NCBI RefSeq assembly: GCF_003627075.1
Contig: NZ_CP032630.1
Span: 434,001-498,000 of the forward strand
Direction of reading: 5' to 3'
DNA length: 64,000 nt
Source: Protaetiibacter intestinalis
Lineage (GTDB): Bacteria; Actinomycetota; Actinomycetes; Actinomycetales; Microbacteriaceae
A program made the translations under genes and the position numbers. This document shows positions 50,467-58,215 of this stretch, piece after piece (positions within the stretch are counted from its first letter, which is position 1; every line of letters starts with the position of its first letter). Under the pieces are notes generated by a model. The model made no database searches. It worked only from the letters and a program-made list of their open reading frames with translations, and was not told where the DNA came from.

Positions 50467-50768
50467 CTATCGACTGCTCCTGAGGGGGTCACCCCGTCGG
50501 TGTGGCCCCCTTCGTCGTACGCGTGGACGCGGTCACGCTCCTTCACACGCCCGACCAACTCCTCAAGCAGGTTGAGCGGGACATTGGACACCCGCGTGTA
50601 TCCCTCGAACGCGAGACGTGCCGCGACCGTGCTCAGCCACTCGTATGTGTGGTCCCGGTACTTGCACTCGACACGAGCCCAGTCCACCAAGTCGATCAGC
50701 GACTTGTCGCCCGCGAGCGCACGGATGCGCTTGCTCTGGAATTAGTTGATCTCGCTGGTTGTCGCCAT
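50463..50768 (-). pseudogene. Gene interrupted by an in-frame TAA
   Basis: GGAGAAGGAC precedes ATG 50768, which reads MATTSEIN, then TAA (50742-50744), then continues in the same frame FQSKRIRALAGDKSLIDLVD ... ARVECKYRDHTYEWL ... RVSNVPLNLLEELVGRVKERDRV to 50463. One base change (CAA to TAA) would explain it. It overlaps the B3 start. Probably inactivated by the same rearrangement. Confidence 0.55.
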
Positions 50769-51408
50769 GTCCTTCTCCCGGGAGGATTATTCGAAGTACC
50801 GAAACAGGATTCGTCCCGTCGAGTGTGTCAATAGGGGCTTACGGGACCTTTGGTTTGCTGGGGTCGCTGAGTTTCCCAACGAGCCTCTTGGACGCGTCCA
50901 CTTGCCGGGTGCTCACGACGTCCGCGCGTTGGCCGCTCCGACGGTCGACTTCCACAGCGAAGAACTGGCCCAACTTGCTCCGATCGAGGCCGTGGATGAG
51001 CCCGACCTCCGCTGGAACAACTCGGGGAGCGACCAAGGCTTCGTCTTCGACCAGCACCACCTGTGGCGACTGCTGGCAAGCATCGGCACCTCCTGGGAAT
51101 GGTCGTGGGTGTCGATAACGAACCTTGAGACCGGCGCCTTCGGGCAGAGCTGCGGCAACGTGGCCTCCGGCTTGGCAGTCGAGGTCGGGCCCACGTTCTC
51201 CACTGTCTCGCTCGCGGTCCCCACTGGCGCCTCGCGAACACCTCAAGAGGACATCGGGCGATTCGGATTTGCCTTCAAGGCGAGCCAGGACGAGCTCCAC
51301 TCTCTCTCGACTGCAGTCGATACCGTCGACCGCTGGGTCACCCAAGAGACGTTGCTGGGCGGCCTGGTGTTGCGTCCCTCGTTCTCCCGCACGACCTGGC
51401 GAATCTGA
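50767..51408 (+). CDS. Protein of family B (B3), 5' end doubtful
   Basis: 213 aa from ATG 50767. The first ~40 residues (SFSREDYSKYRNRIRPVECV) are unlike B2 and lie opposite the pseudogene start, so the original B start may be lost. From LGRVHLPGAHD onward it equals B2 up to GRFGFAFKAS and then diverges (SQDELHSLSTAVDTVDRWVT). It has the QSCGN motif. There is no A gene next to it. Confidence 0.5.
   Translation: MSFSREDYSKYRNRIRPVECVNRGLRDLWFAGVAEFPNEPLGRVHLPGAHDVRALAAPTVDFHSEELAQLAPIEAVDEPDLRWNNSGSDQGFVFDQHHLWRLLASIGTSWEWSWVSITNLETGAFGQSCGNVASGLAVEVGPTFSTVSLAVPTGASRTPQEDIGRFGFAFKASQDELHSLSTAVDTVDRWVTQETLLGGLVLRPSFSRTTWRI
50883..51266 (+). repeat. 384-bp exact duplication, copy 2
   Basis: Identical to 40026-40409, in direct orientation 10,857 bp apart. 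Recombination between the copies would delete the secretome genes between them. Confidence 0.9.
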
Positions 51409-51438
51409 GCGTCCCGACCGATCCAGGTCTTCTTGCGA

Positions 51439-53298
51439 TCAGCCCTCCGCGAGGTTGCTGTGTGGTGGATTCTGGATCGACGCACGCAGCGCCTCGACAA
51501 GGACCGCTGCGTCCCACGGTCCCAGATGCCGATTCGACCCGATGAAGAACGTCGGCGTCGAGTGCAGGTCCATGCTGGCCGCATCGTCGCGATCATCCTG
51601 GATTCGGCGTATGGTGTCCGCGCTCCGATAGTCCTCCTCGAACTGTTGCGCGTCCATCTCGAGCTCCTCCGCGTAGCGAAAGAGGTCCTCCCGGCTCAGG
51701 GCCTGTTGGTGTCGGAACATCAGGCGAGCCATCTCGTAGAACTTGCCTTGCGCGGCCGCAGCCTCGGACGCTTGAGCCGCGATCTGGGCGTGGGGGTGCA
51801 GTTGATCGAGCGGCAGGTGTCGCCATACCCAGCGCAACTCATCGCCGAGCTCCGCGAACACCTCGTCGATGACGCCCGTGGCCCTCCCGCAGTAGGGACA
51901 TTCGAAGTCCCCGTACTCGACGATCGTCATGGGTGCGTCAACCGGTCCTCTGATGTGGTCCCGTTGAGAATCCACGGGTCGTTGGAGATGCGCGCCCACC
52001 GGTCGTGGGGGTCTCAGCCTGTCCCCGATCCCGAGAACTGCCCACCCGATGGCGAAAGCCAAGAGGGACGCGACCAGGATGCCTATCCGGGCGATGTCCT
52101 GCTGCGTCGGGTCTTCCAGAGCGATCGGCACAAGGAACAACGAGATCGTGAAGCCGATCCCGGACAGTGCGGCGCCCCCGGCGATCCTGTGAAACGAAAG
52201 TCCTGGCGCGAGGGTCCCTTTTCCGGACTTCCGCAGAATCCACGTGACGCCCGAGATGCCGGCGAACTTACCGGCGACCAACGCGACGATCACACCCCAG
52301 AAGATCGGCGACACGAGGGCCGACAGCAGGACAGCAGGATCAATCGTGACGCCGGCATTCGCCAGCGCGAACAGAGGAAGGACACCGAACGCCACGTATG
52401 GTCGCCAGGTGCTCTGCACGCGCTCGTTGATCGACAACGACTCGCGAAGACTCCGAGCCACAGCGGCCGCGTATGCCGTGTTCGGCGACTCGCGGAAGGC
52501 CCTACTCAGTTCGGCGGTGCGTTCGACATCGGGTCTGGACGGCGAGAACACTGGGATGAACAGGGCCACCGCCACCCCTGTCAACGTGGGGTGCAGCCCC
52601 GCGTCGGCAGCCGCGAGCCAGAGCACCGCGCCGACAGCCGCGTAGGCGAACCCGCGATGGCTCGGCAGGTACCGGACCATGGCGATGGCCGCAAGCAGAG
52701 CAAGCGTCACTGACAAGGCGACAAGGTTGATCGCGCCGGTGTAGAAGAAGGCGATCACGATGAGCGCCCCGATGTCGTCGGCAACCGCAAGCGTCAGCAA
52801 GAACGTCCGCAAACGCTGTGGGAACCGAAGACTGATCAGTGACAACGCGCCCAACAGGAAAGCAGTGTCCGTTGAGATCACGATTCCCCACGCTGTTGCC
52901 TCTCCGCCTCCCGACGCGACGGCGATGAAGATGAGTGCGGGTACTAGCAACCCGCCGACAGCCGCAGCAACCGGCACGAGCGCTCTCGACCAATCGCGTA
53001 GCTCGCCGATGGCGAACTCTCGTTTGACTTCCAGCCCGACGATGAAGAAGAAGAGGGTCATCAGCACCTCGTTCACGACGTGGAGCGGATTGGTCTCGGC
53101 TGCCAGCTGCCCGATCGAGATGTTGATCGGAAGCGACCAGAAGCCTCGGTAGCTCTCGGGCCAAGGACCGTTTGCCCACGCCATCGCGAGAACCACGCCG
53201 AGCAGCATGAGCAACGCCGAAAGCTTCTCAGCGCTCATCCCGCGCCTTGGGTCCTGGACACTCGAGGACACCGCCAACGCTCCTGCCTTCACCCGCAC
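51439..53298 (-). CDS. nhaA: NhaA Na+/H+ antiporter fused to a DsbA-like thioredoxin domain
   Basis: 619 aa from GTG 53298; ATG 53238 gives 599 aa. NhaA part (20-410): FFFIVGLEVKRE, STDTAFLLGALSL and the essential Asp pair in AVADDIGALIVIAFF. DsbA-like part (430-600): MTIVEYGDFECPYCGRAT with the C-P-Y-C active site near 467 and STPTFFIG. The fusion is known in actinobacteria. The antiporter is in the membrane; the side on which the thioredoxin domain lies is not certain. Confidence 0.95.
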   Translation of the reverse strand: MRVKAGALAVSSSVQDPRRGMSAEKLSALLMLLGVVLAMAWANGPWPESYRGFWSLPINISIGQLAAETNPLHVVNEVLMTLFFFIVGLEVKREFAIGELRDWSRALVPVAAAVGGLLVPALIFIAVASGGGEATAWGIVISTDTAFLLGALSLISLRFPQRLRTFLLTLAVADDIGALIVIAFFYTGAINLVALSVTLALLAAIAMVRYLPSHRGFAYAAVGAVLWLAAADAGLHPTLTGVAVALFIPVFSPSRPDVERTAELSRAFRESPNTAYAAAVARSLRESLSINERVQSTWRPYVAFGVLPLFALANAGVTIDPAVLLSALVSPIFWGVIVALVAGKFAGISGVTWILRKSGKGTLAPGLSFHRIAGGAALSGIGFTISLFLVPIALEDPTQQDIARIGILVASLLAFAIGWAVLGIGDRLRPPRPVGAHLQRPVDSQRDHIRGPVDAPMTIVEYGDFECPYCGRATGVIDEVFAELGDELRWVWRHLPLDQLHPHAQIAAQASEAAAAQGKFYEMARLMFRHQQALSREDLFRYAEELEMDAQQFEEDYRSADTIRRIQDDRDDAASMDLHSTPTFFIGSNRHLGPWDAAVLVEALRASIQNPPHSNLAEG

Positions 53299-53340
53299 GA
53301 CCCGACTCCACCGACGCCCGGAAGACGTCCCCGCCCCCGG

Positions 53341-54330
53341 CTAGTCCTCTCGGTCCTCGGCCCTGGTTTCCCGCTCGACGGTGAGCGACGCCAACTCCCA
53401 AAGCGCGTCCGCTCGCGCCGGATCGAGAGACCAGCGCGCTACGCCTGAGCGGGGCTCCGGCCCCCCGTCGACCACCGCGGACTCCTGGTTGTCCTCGAAG
53501 TAGGCACCCGAAACTCCCTCGACGAGGGGGGACGTCGCCAGGAAGACAGGAGTCGCCGCACCCTGCTCGGGAGTCTTGAAGCCTTCACCGTGGATCAAGT
53601 TCCCCCGGTCGTCCATCGCACCCATCTGCCTCATGGCCTCGGCGGGGATGTGCCTCTGGAGTTGTGTGTGAACCGCGCCCGGCGAGCAGGCATTGGCGGT
53701 GATCCCGTCGCCCATCCAGCGTCGTGTGATCCCGACCGAGAGCAGCACATCTGCGCTCTTCGACTGGGCGTACGCGACCCACGGATCGTATGGACGGCTG
53801 TCGAAATGGAGGTCGGCGAGGTCCACCGGTGCACGCAACTGCGCTCCGGAGCTCACGATCACCACCCTTCCGTTGGCTTGGGCGAGCTGTTCGTGCAACC
53901 CGTACGCGAGTGCGAAGTGCCCCAGGAAGTTCACGCCCAACTGCATCTCCCAACCGGACGCCGTCAACTTCCGCTCTGGCAACGCCATCACTCCGGCGTT
54001 CGCGATCAACACGTCCACCGGGCCGCTCCAGTCCGACACGAATCTACGTACCGACTGCAGGTCCCCGAGGTCCAGAACACGCCCGTCAACCAGCTCGAAA
54101 CGCCTCGCGATATCGTCCGCGTCAGCGGCGTTTCGGGTTGCGATCGTGACCATTGCTCCAGCGGACGCCAGAGCCCGCACGCTGGCGGCTCCTAACCCCG
54201 AAGCCCCGCCCGTCACGATGATCCGCTTTCCGCTGAGATCCCTGCCAGCGAGAACCTCGTCCGCGGTCGCGAGTGAGGAGAACGGGCTCCTGACCGGACG
54301 CCTCACGGCGCTCTCACGCTCGTGCTTCAT
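53341..54330 (-). CDS. SDR family oxidoreductase
   Basis: 329 aa from ATG 54330; a longer frame to 54516 overlaps the PEBP gene. NAD(P) motif TGGASGLGAAS, NAG (ANAGVMALP), catalytic Ser in VSSGAQLR, Y-x3-K in YAQSKSA. Retinol dehydrogenase-like classical SDR. It shares the strand with the PEBP gene, 34 bp downstream. Substrate unknown. Confidence 0.93.
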   Translation of the reverse strand: MKHERESAVRRPVRSPFSSLATADEVLAGRDLSGKRIIVTGGASGLGAASVRALASAGAMVTIATRNAADADDIARRFELVDGRVLDLGDLQSVRRFVSDWSGPVDVLIANAGVMALPERKLTASGWEMQLGVNFLGHFALAYGLHEQLAQANGRVVIVSSGAQLRAPVDLADLHFDSRPYDPWVAYAQSKSADVLLSVGITRRWMGDGITANACSPGAVHTQLQRHIPAEAMRQMGAMDDRGNLIHGEGFKTPEQGAATPVFLATSPLVEGVSGAYFEDNQESAVVDGGPEPRSGVARWSLDPARADALWELASLTVERETRAEDRED

Positions 54331-54364
54331 TTCCAGGAACGCGCTGATCGCGGAAGCCGTGGGG

Positions 54365-54883
54365 TCACTGGCGGCCGATGGCCGTGATGACACCGCGAGC
54401 AACCACGTGGGACAGGATGTTGAAGGAGACGAAGGCCGGCGTCGCCTCTGCGTCGATTCCGAGTTCGGTGACACTCGCGATGTCGAGCGCTTGAACGGAA
54501 ATGGCGTAGTGGTCAACTGCCCCTGCAGGCGGCGCGGAGCCGATGAACTGGGCGGCGCGAGCGTCGTTCTTCACCGTCCAGGCGTTCCCCGGCAGCTCGG
54601 TGATACCCGAGGGCAGTTCGCTGGTTCCGGCCGGGATGTCGACGACCATCCAGTGCCAGAAGCCGGAGGGTGTGGGTGCCTCGGGGTCGTACACGGAGAC
54701 GACGAAGCTCTTCGCCGTCTCCGGGGCACCCGTCCACTGAAGCTGGGGGGAGCGGTCCTCGCCACCGGGAACACCGAACAGTCCCGAGTACTGAGCCGGC
54801 GCGAAATCTCCACCGTCGACGACATCGGTGCTGGTCACCGTCAGTGCAGGGACTGCCGGAAGGCGGTCAAAAGGAGTGGTCAT
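54365..54883 (-). CDS. YbhB/YbcL family PEBP-like (Raf kinase inhibitor-like) protein
   Basis: 172 aa. Motifs DRSPQLQWTGAPETAKSFVVSVYDPEAPTPSGFWHWMVVDIP and the anion-binding DPEAP / HWM are those of bacterial PEBP homologues. Cytoplasmic; function unclear in bacteria. Probably co-transcribed with the SDR. An SD-like GGGCAAGACA precedes the ATG. Confidence 0.93.
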   Translation of the reverse strand: MTTPFDRLPAVPALTVTSTDVVDGGDFAPAQYSGLFGVPGGEDRSPQLQWTGAPETAKSFVVSVYDPEAPTPSGFWHWMVVDIPAGTSELPSGITELPGNAWTVKNDARAAQFIGSAPPAGAVDHYAISVQALDIASVTELGIDAEATPAFVSFNILSHVVARGVITAIGRQ

Positions 54884-55134
54884 TGTCTTGCCCTTCTCTA
54901 GGAGGTCGAAGCGGTGGTCGAAGCCGCGCCCTCAAGGTAGGTGGCGATACCACTCTTCGTCGTGGCCATGTCGGGGACAGCCACAGTCGCCGTAGCGCAA
55001 TGCGCGCGTGGTATGCGTGGTGTCCAATGCGAACCCTGTCCCTCACACACCCACGCGGTCTGGTCGACCGTCGAACACACTGGCGGCGCGGGAGACTCCG
55101 CCCGCGGAGCCCGACCCCGCCTGACAACCAACGA

Positions 55135-55881
55135 ATGGACACGTTGATGGACACGGAATCCGCTCTCCTCGTCGCGGAGGACATCGAGAAGCGCTACCCC
55201 GTAAGGGGCGCCGCCCGCGAGGCACATGTGCTGCGCGGAATCTCGCTGCAAGTCCGCGCGGGTGAGCTCGTCAGCATCGTCGGTCCGAGCGGATCGGGCA
55301 AGTCGACGCTCCTGTATTGCCTTGCCGGGCTCGTCCCCCTCTCGCACGGTTCGGTGAGGATCGCGGGAGCGAGATTCAGCGAACTTTCTGTCGGACGGAG
55401 TTCCCGGTTTCGCCGCGACCATCTGGGGTTCGTGTTCCAGTCGTACAACCTGCTCCCGTCACTCACGGCGCTGCAGAATGTGCAGCTCCCTGCACGTTTG
55501 GCGCGTCGACGCTTCGAACCCCGAGCCTCGTGGGAGGCACTCGATGCGGTGGGGCTCGCAGATCATGCGCAAGCTCTTCCCGGAACCTTGTCAGGCGGAC
55601 AACAGCAACGAGTCGCGATCGCTCGGGCTCTCTTTTCGAAGCCGGAGTTGTTGTTTGCCGATGAACCAACCGGTGCACTTGACGCCCGCGCAACACGTCT
55701 CGTCCTCGACCAGCTGCGTCTCACAGCCGTCGATGGTCGAGCGGTGCTGATGGTGACCCACGACCTGGAGGCAGCCGCATCCGCAGACCGCGTTCTCGTC
55801 CTTCGCAATGGTCTGCTTCATCGTGAACTGGTGGCACCGACCACACGCGAAGTGTTCGACGCCGTGGAGTTGGCGGCCTGA
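55135..55881 (+). CDS. ABC transporter ATP-binding protein, MacB/LolD type
   Basis: 248 aa from ATG 55135; ATG 55147 is possible. Walker A GPSGSGKST, Q-loop FQSYNLLPSL, signature LSGGQQQRVAIARAL and Walker B LLFADEPTGALD. It pairs with the FtsX-like permease that begins right after its stop. Probably exports lipids, peptides or antibiotics. Confidence 0.95.
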   Translation: MDTLMDTESALLVAEDIEKRYPVRGAAREAHVLRGISLQVRAGELVSIVGPSGSGKSTLLYCLAGLVPLSHGSVRIAGARFSELSVGRSSRFRRDHLGFVFQSYNLLPSLTALQNVQLPARLARRRFEPRASWEALDAVGLADHAQALPGTLSGGQQQRVAIARALFSKPELLFADEPTGALDARATRLVLDQLRLTAVDGRAVLMVTHDLEAAASADRVLVLRNGLLHRELVAPTTREVFDAVELAA

Positions 55882-57213
55882 ATGTGGTTGCTACTGGGCG
55901 CAGATGCCAAGGTCACGGCGAGCTCATGGTTGGCACCGCTGCTCGTCATCGTCGCGTCGACAGTCGCCGCATCAGCACCTGCCGCGCTGATTGAGGCTGC
56001 CGTGAGGGTCGGCGGGACGCAGGCTCTCGGGCTGGCGGCGGTCGCGAGCGTCAGCCTGCTCTTGACAACGGTCTCCACCTCGGTCGTGCTCAGCTCGGTG
56101 GTGAGGTCAGCGGTCCGCCGACGCTCTCAGGCGTTTTCGTTGTGGAGGGTTGTGGGCGCGCTTCCGTCACAGGTCTCGACGGTGGTATCGCTTCAACTCT
56201 TCCTCACCGCGGCTGTCGGGGCGGCGCTAGGTACGGCACTGGCGGCGATCTTCCTGCCGAGCCTGCTGTCGCTCGCCTTGGAGTCGTCCAGTGGTCTCGG
56301 AGGAATCCGGACTCCGATCTCCGTGCAGACCGGGCTGGCGACGGCCGGCCTGGTCGTTATCTATGTTGCAGTCGTGGGCGCAGCCCCGGCACATCGAGCT
56401 GGATATCAGAGTCCGATCCAGGTCTTGAACGACACAGGCGATTCTCCGAGGCCTGCGCTCAAGCTGACTTCTGCGGGGCTGTTGGCTTTGGTGGCGGGCT
56501 GGATGACGGCGGGCCTCCCAAGTTCGCTGCCGACGGGCGCCGCGCAGTCCGTTCTCATTGGACCTGTGCTCGTGGCCGCAACGGCAGCAGCAGGCCCGTG
56601 GGTCTTCCCGGCCGCTTCCCGGGCTTGGTCTGCGGTTATCCGTCCAGGGTGGTCCGCTGCTTGGTTCGTCGCACGTGCGCACGCGATACAAGCAGACACC
56701 CGCACGGGAGGCCCGACTGCTCCATTGCTGGTGGCCATAGGCCTGCCCGTGACGTTCCTCGTTGGGCAGCGAACAGTGGAAACCGCCAACTCATCCGGAG
56801 GTAGCGGAGACTCGGGGGCGCTCGCGCTGATCCTGGGCGGACCAGTATTGCTTGCAATCGTGGGCGCCGCAGCTCGCATCTTCATGTCGAACGAGGAGCG
56901 AGGCCGCGCCAGCGCACTGATGGGCATCGTCGGGGCCGGCACGGGCACCCGGGGCCTCTTCGTCCTGTGGGAGGTCACAATCCACGTCGCTACGGCAACT
57001 CTCGTCTCCGCGTTGCTAGCCGTAGCGGTCGGACTGTCGATCGTCGCAGCCGTGCGTCATGAAGCACCTGACGTGCATGCCGCCCTAGAGCCCGATGCGT
57101 TGGCCGCGGTGGTGGCACTCTCCGCGGTGTTCTGCCTACCGGCAGCACTCCTGCCGGCCTTGTTCGCGATGCGTCGAAGGCCGATAGAAGCGATCACCTC
57201 CGGCGGCAACTAA
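55882..57213 (+). CDS. FtsX-like permease
   Basis: 443 aa, about eight to ten TM segments. FtsX features: an N-terminal TM, a region VRRRSQAFSLWRVVGALPSQV, and a second FtsX half at the C-terminus (NEERGRASALMGIVGAG, PALFAMRRRPIEAI). Follows the ATPase gene directly. Confidence 0.9.
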   Translation: MWLLLGADAKVTASSWLAPLLVIVASTVAASAPAALIEAAVRVGGTQALGLAAVASVSLLLTTVSTSVVLSSVVRSAVRRRSQAFSLWRVVGALPSQVSTVVSLQLFLTAAVGAALGTALAAIFLPSLLSLALESSSGLGGIRTPISVQTGLATAGLVVIYVAVVGAAPAHRAGYQSPIQVLNDTGDSPRPALKLTSAGLLALVAGWMTAGLPSSLPTGAAQSVLIGPVLVAATAAAGPWVFPAASRAWSAVIRPGWSAAWFVARAHAIQADTRTGGPTAPLLVAIGLPVTFLVGQRTVETANSSGGSGDSGALALILGGPVLLAIVGAAARIFMSNEERGRASALMGIVGAGTGTRGLFVLWEVTIHVATATLVSALLAVAVGLSIVAAVRHEAPDVHAALEPDALAAVVALSAVFCLPAALLPALFAMRRRPIEAITSGGN

Positions 57214-57223
57214 CAATGCGCTT

Positions 57224-58042
57224 TCACGCAGCGCCTTCGAACTCACCGTCTTGCGTCCATTCCTGGCGTTCCCCGCTCGACTCCGCCTCGCGGAGCACGG
57301 TGACCATTGATCCCTCTGCGTCGGGCATCACCAGCGTTCGCTGATCGAAGAAACGTTCCTCGCCTCCAAGGTTCAGTTGCAGGCGACAGGCGCCGAGCGG
57401 AGCTGCCTCGTGAGCGCTCCAGATTCGTCGGAAGTCGGCGTCCCGCATGGACAGCAGCCCAACCAGGTCACGCAATGCCGAGTCCCGCGGGTCAGACGCA
57501 AAGCGAAGCGCGGCAACTGCTCGGCGAGCGTTGCACTCCCAGTGCTGATCGATCCTGCGCCACGCGTCCCCGAATATCGCAACGATGAGGCTCCCTCCGG
57601 GGTTCCACATCTCCGGTACGAGCTGTCGCGCTGACTCATTCGACGACAGGATCCGAAGGTTCCGATTGGTCACATACGCGGGGAACGGCCACTGGGCGAC
57701 CATCTCATCGAGACCTGAGACCACATCGGCCGCGATCTCCATGTCGTCGCTTCTCCCAACCCCCGTGTCGACGTGCGTCAAGCGAAGCATGTAGTCGACT
57801 GCGGACGCGTCCAGCTTCAGCGCTCGCGCGATCGCTTGCAGGACCTGAAACGAAGGTTGCCTATCCCGTCCCTGCTCAAGACGCAAGTAATAGTCCGAGC
57901 TGACCCCCGCCAGTTCCGCCACTTCCTCCCGACGGAGCCCTTCGACCCTTCGCCCGGGCATGCGCACCAGCCCGACATCCTCCGGCTGTGTTGCAGCTCG
58001 CCTCGCCCGTAGATAGTCGCCGAGCGGTGAATTGAAAGCCAT
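57224..58042 (-). CDS. XRE family regulator with MmyB-like ligand domain
   Basis: 272 aa. HTH LRREEVAELAGVSSDYYLRLEQGRDRQPS near residue 37. C-terminal MmyB-like domain from AQWPFPAYVTNRNLRILSSNESAR. Such regulators often sit beside SDR or transporter genes and control them. Converges with the permease gene. Confidence 0.93.
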   Translation of the reverse strand: MAFNSPLGDYLRARRAATQPEDVGLVRMPGRRVEGLRREEVAELAGVSSDYYLRLEQGRDRQPSFQVLQAIARALKLDASAVDYMLRLTHVDTGVGRSDDMEIAADVVSGLDEMVAQWPFPAYVTNRNLRILSSNESARQLVPEMWNPGGSLIVAIFGDAWRRIDQHWECNARRAVAALRFASDPRDSALRDLVGLLSMRDADFRRIWSAHEAAPLGACRLQLNLGGEERFFDQRTLVMPDAEGSMVTVLREAESSGERQEWTQDGEFEGAA

Positions 58043-58215
58043 GGCCGTCCGTTTCCGCGTGGATTCCTTCTAGTAGAGGTTTCCAGGCGCCCATGTCTCG
58101 ATCAATCCGTCAAATGACCATATCCGCCATGAGTGATGGCGATCCCCGTTCTGTCGCGGGAGCAGCCTCACGCAACGCAGATCGACGCGACGCTGCCGTT
58201 CGGCGCTCTCAGCGA

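Noticed and set aside
54898..54969. 23-codon minus-strand ORF before the PEBP gene
   Set aside because: No ribosome site and low-complexity Ala/Ser/Thr sequence; could be a chance frame.
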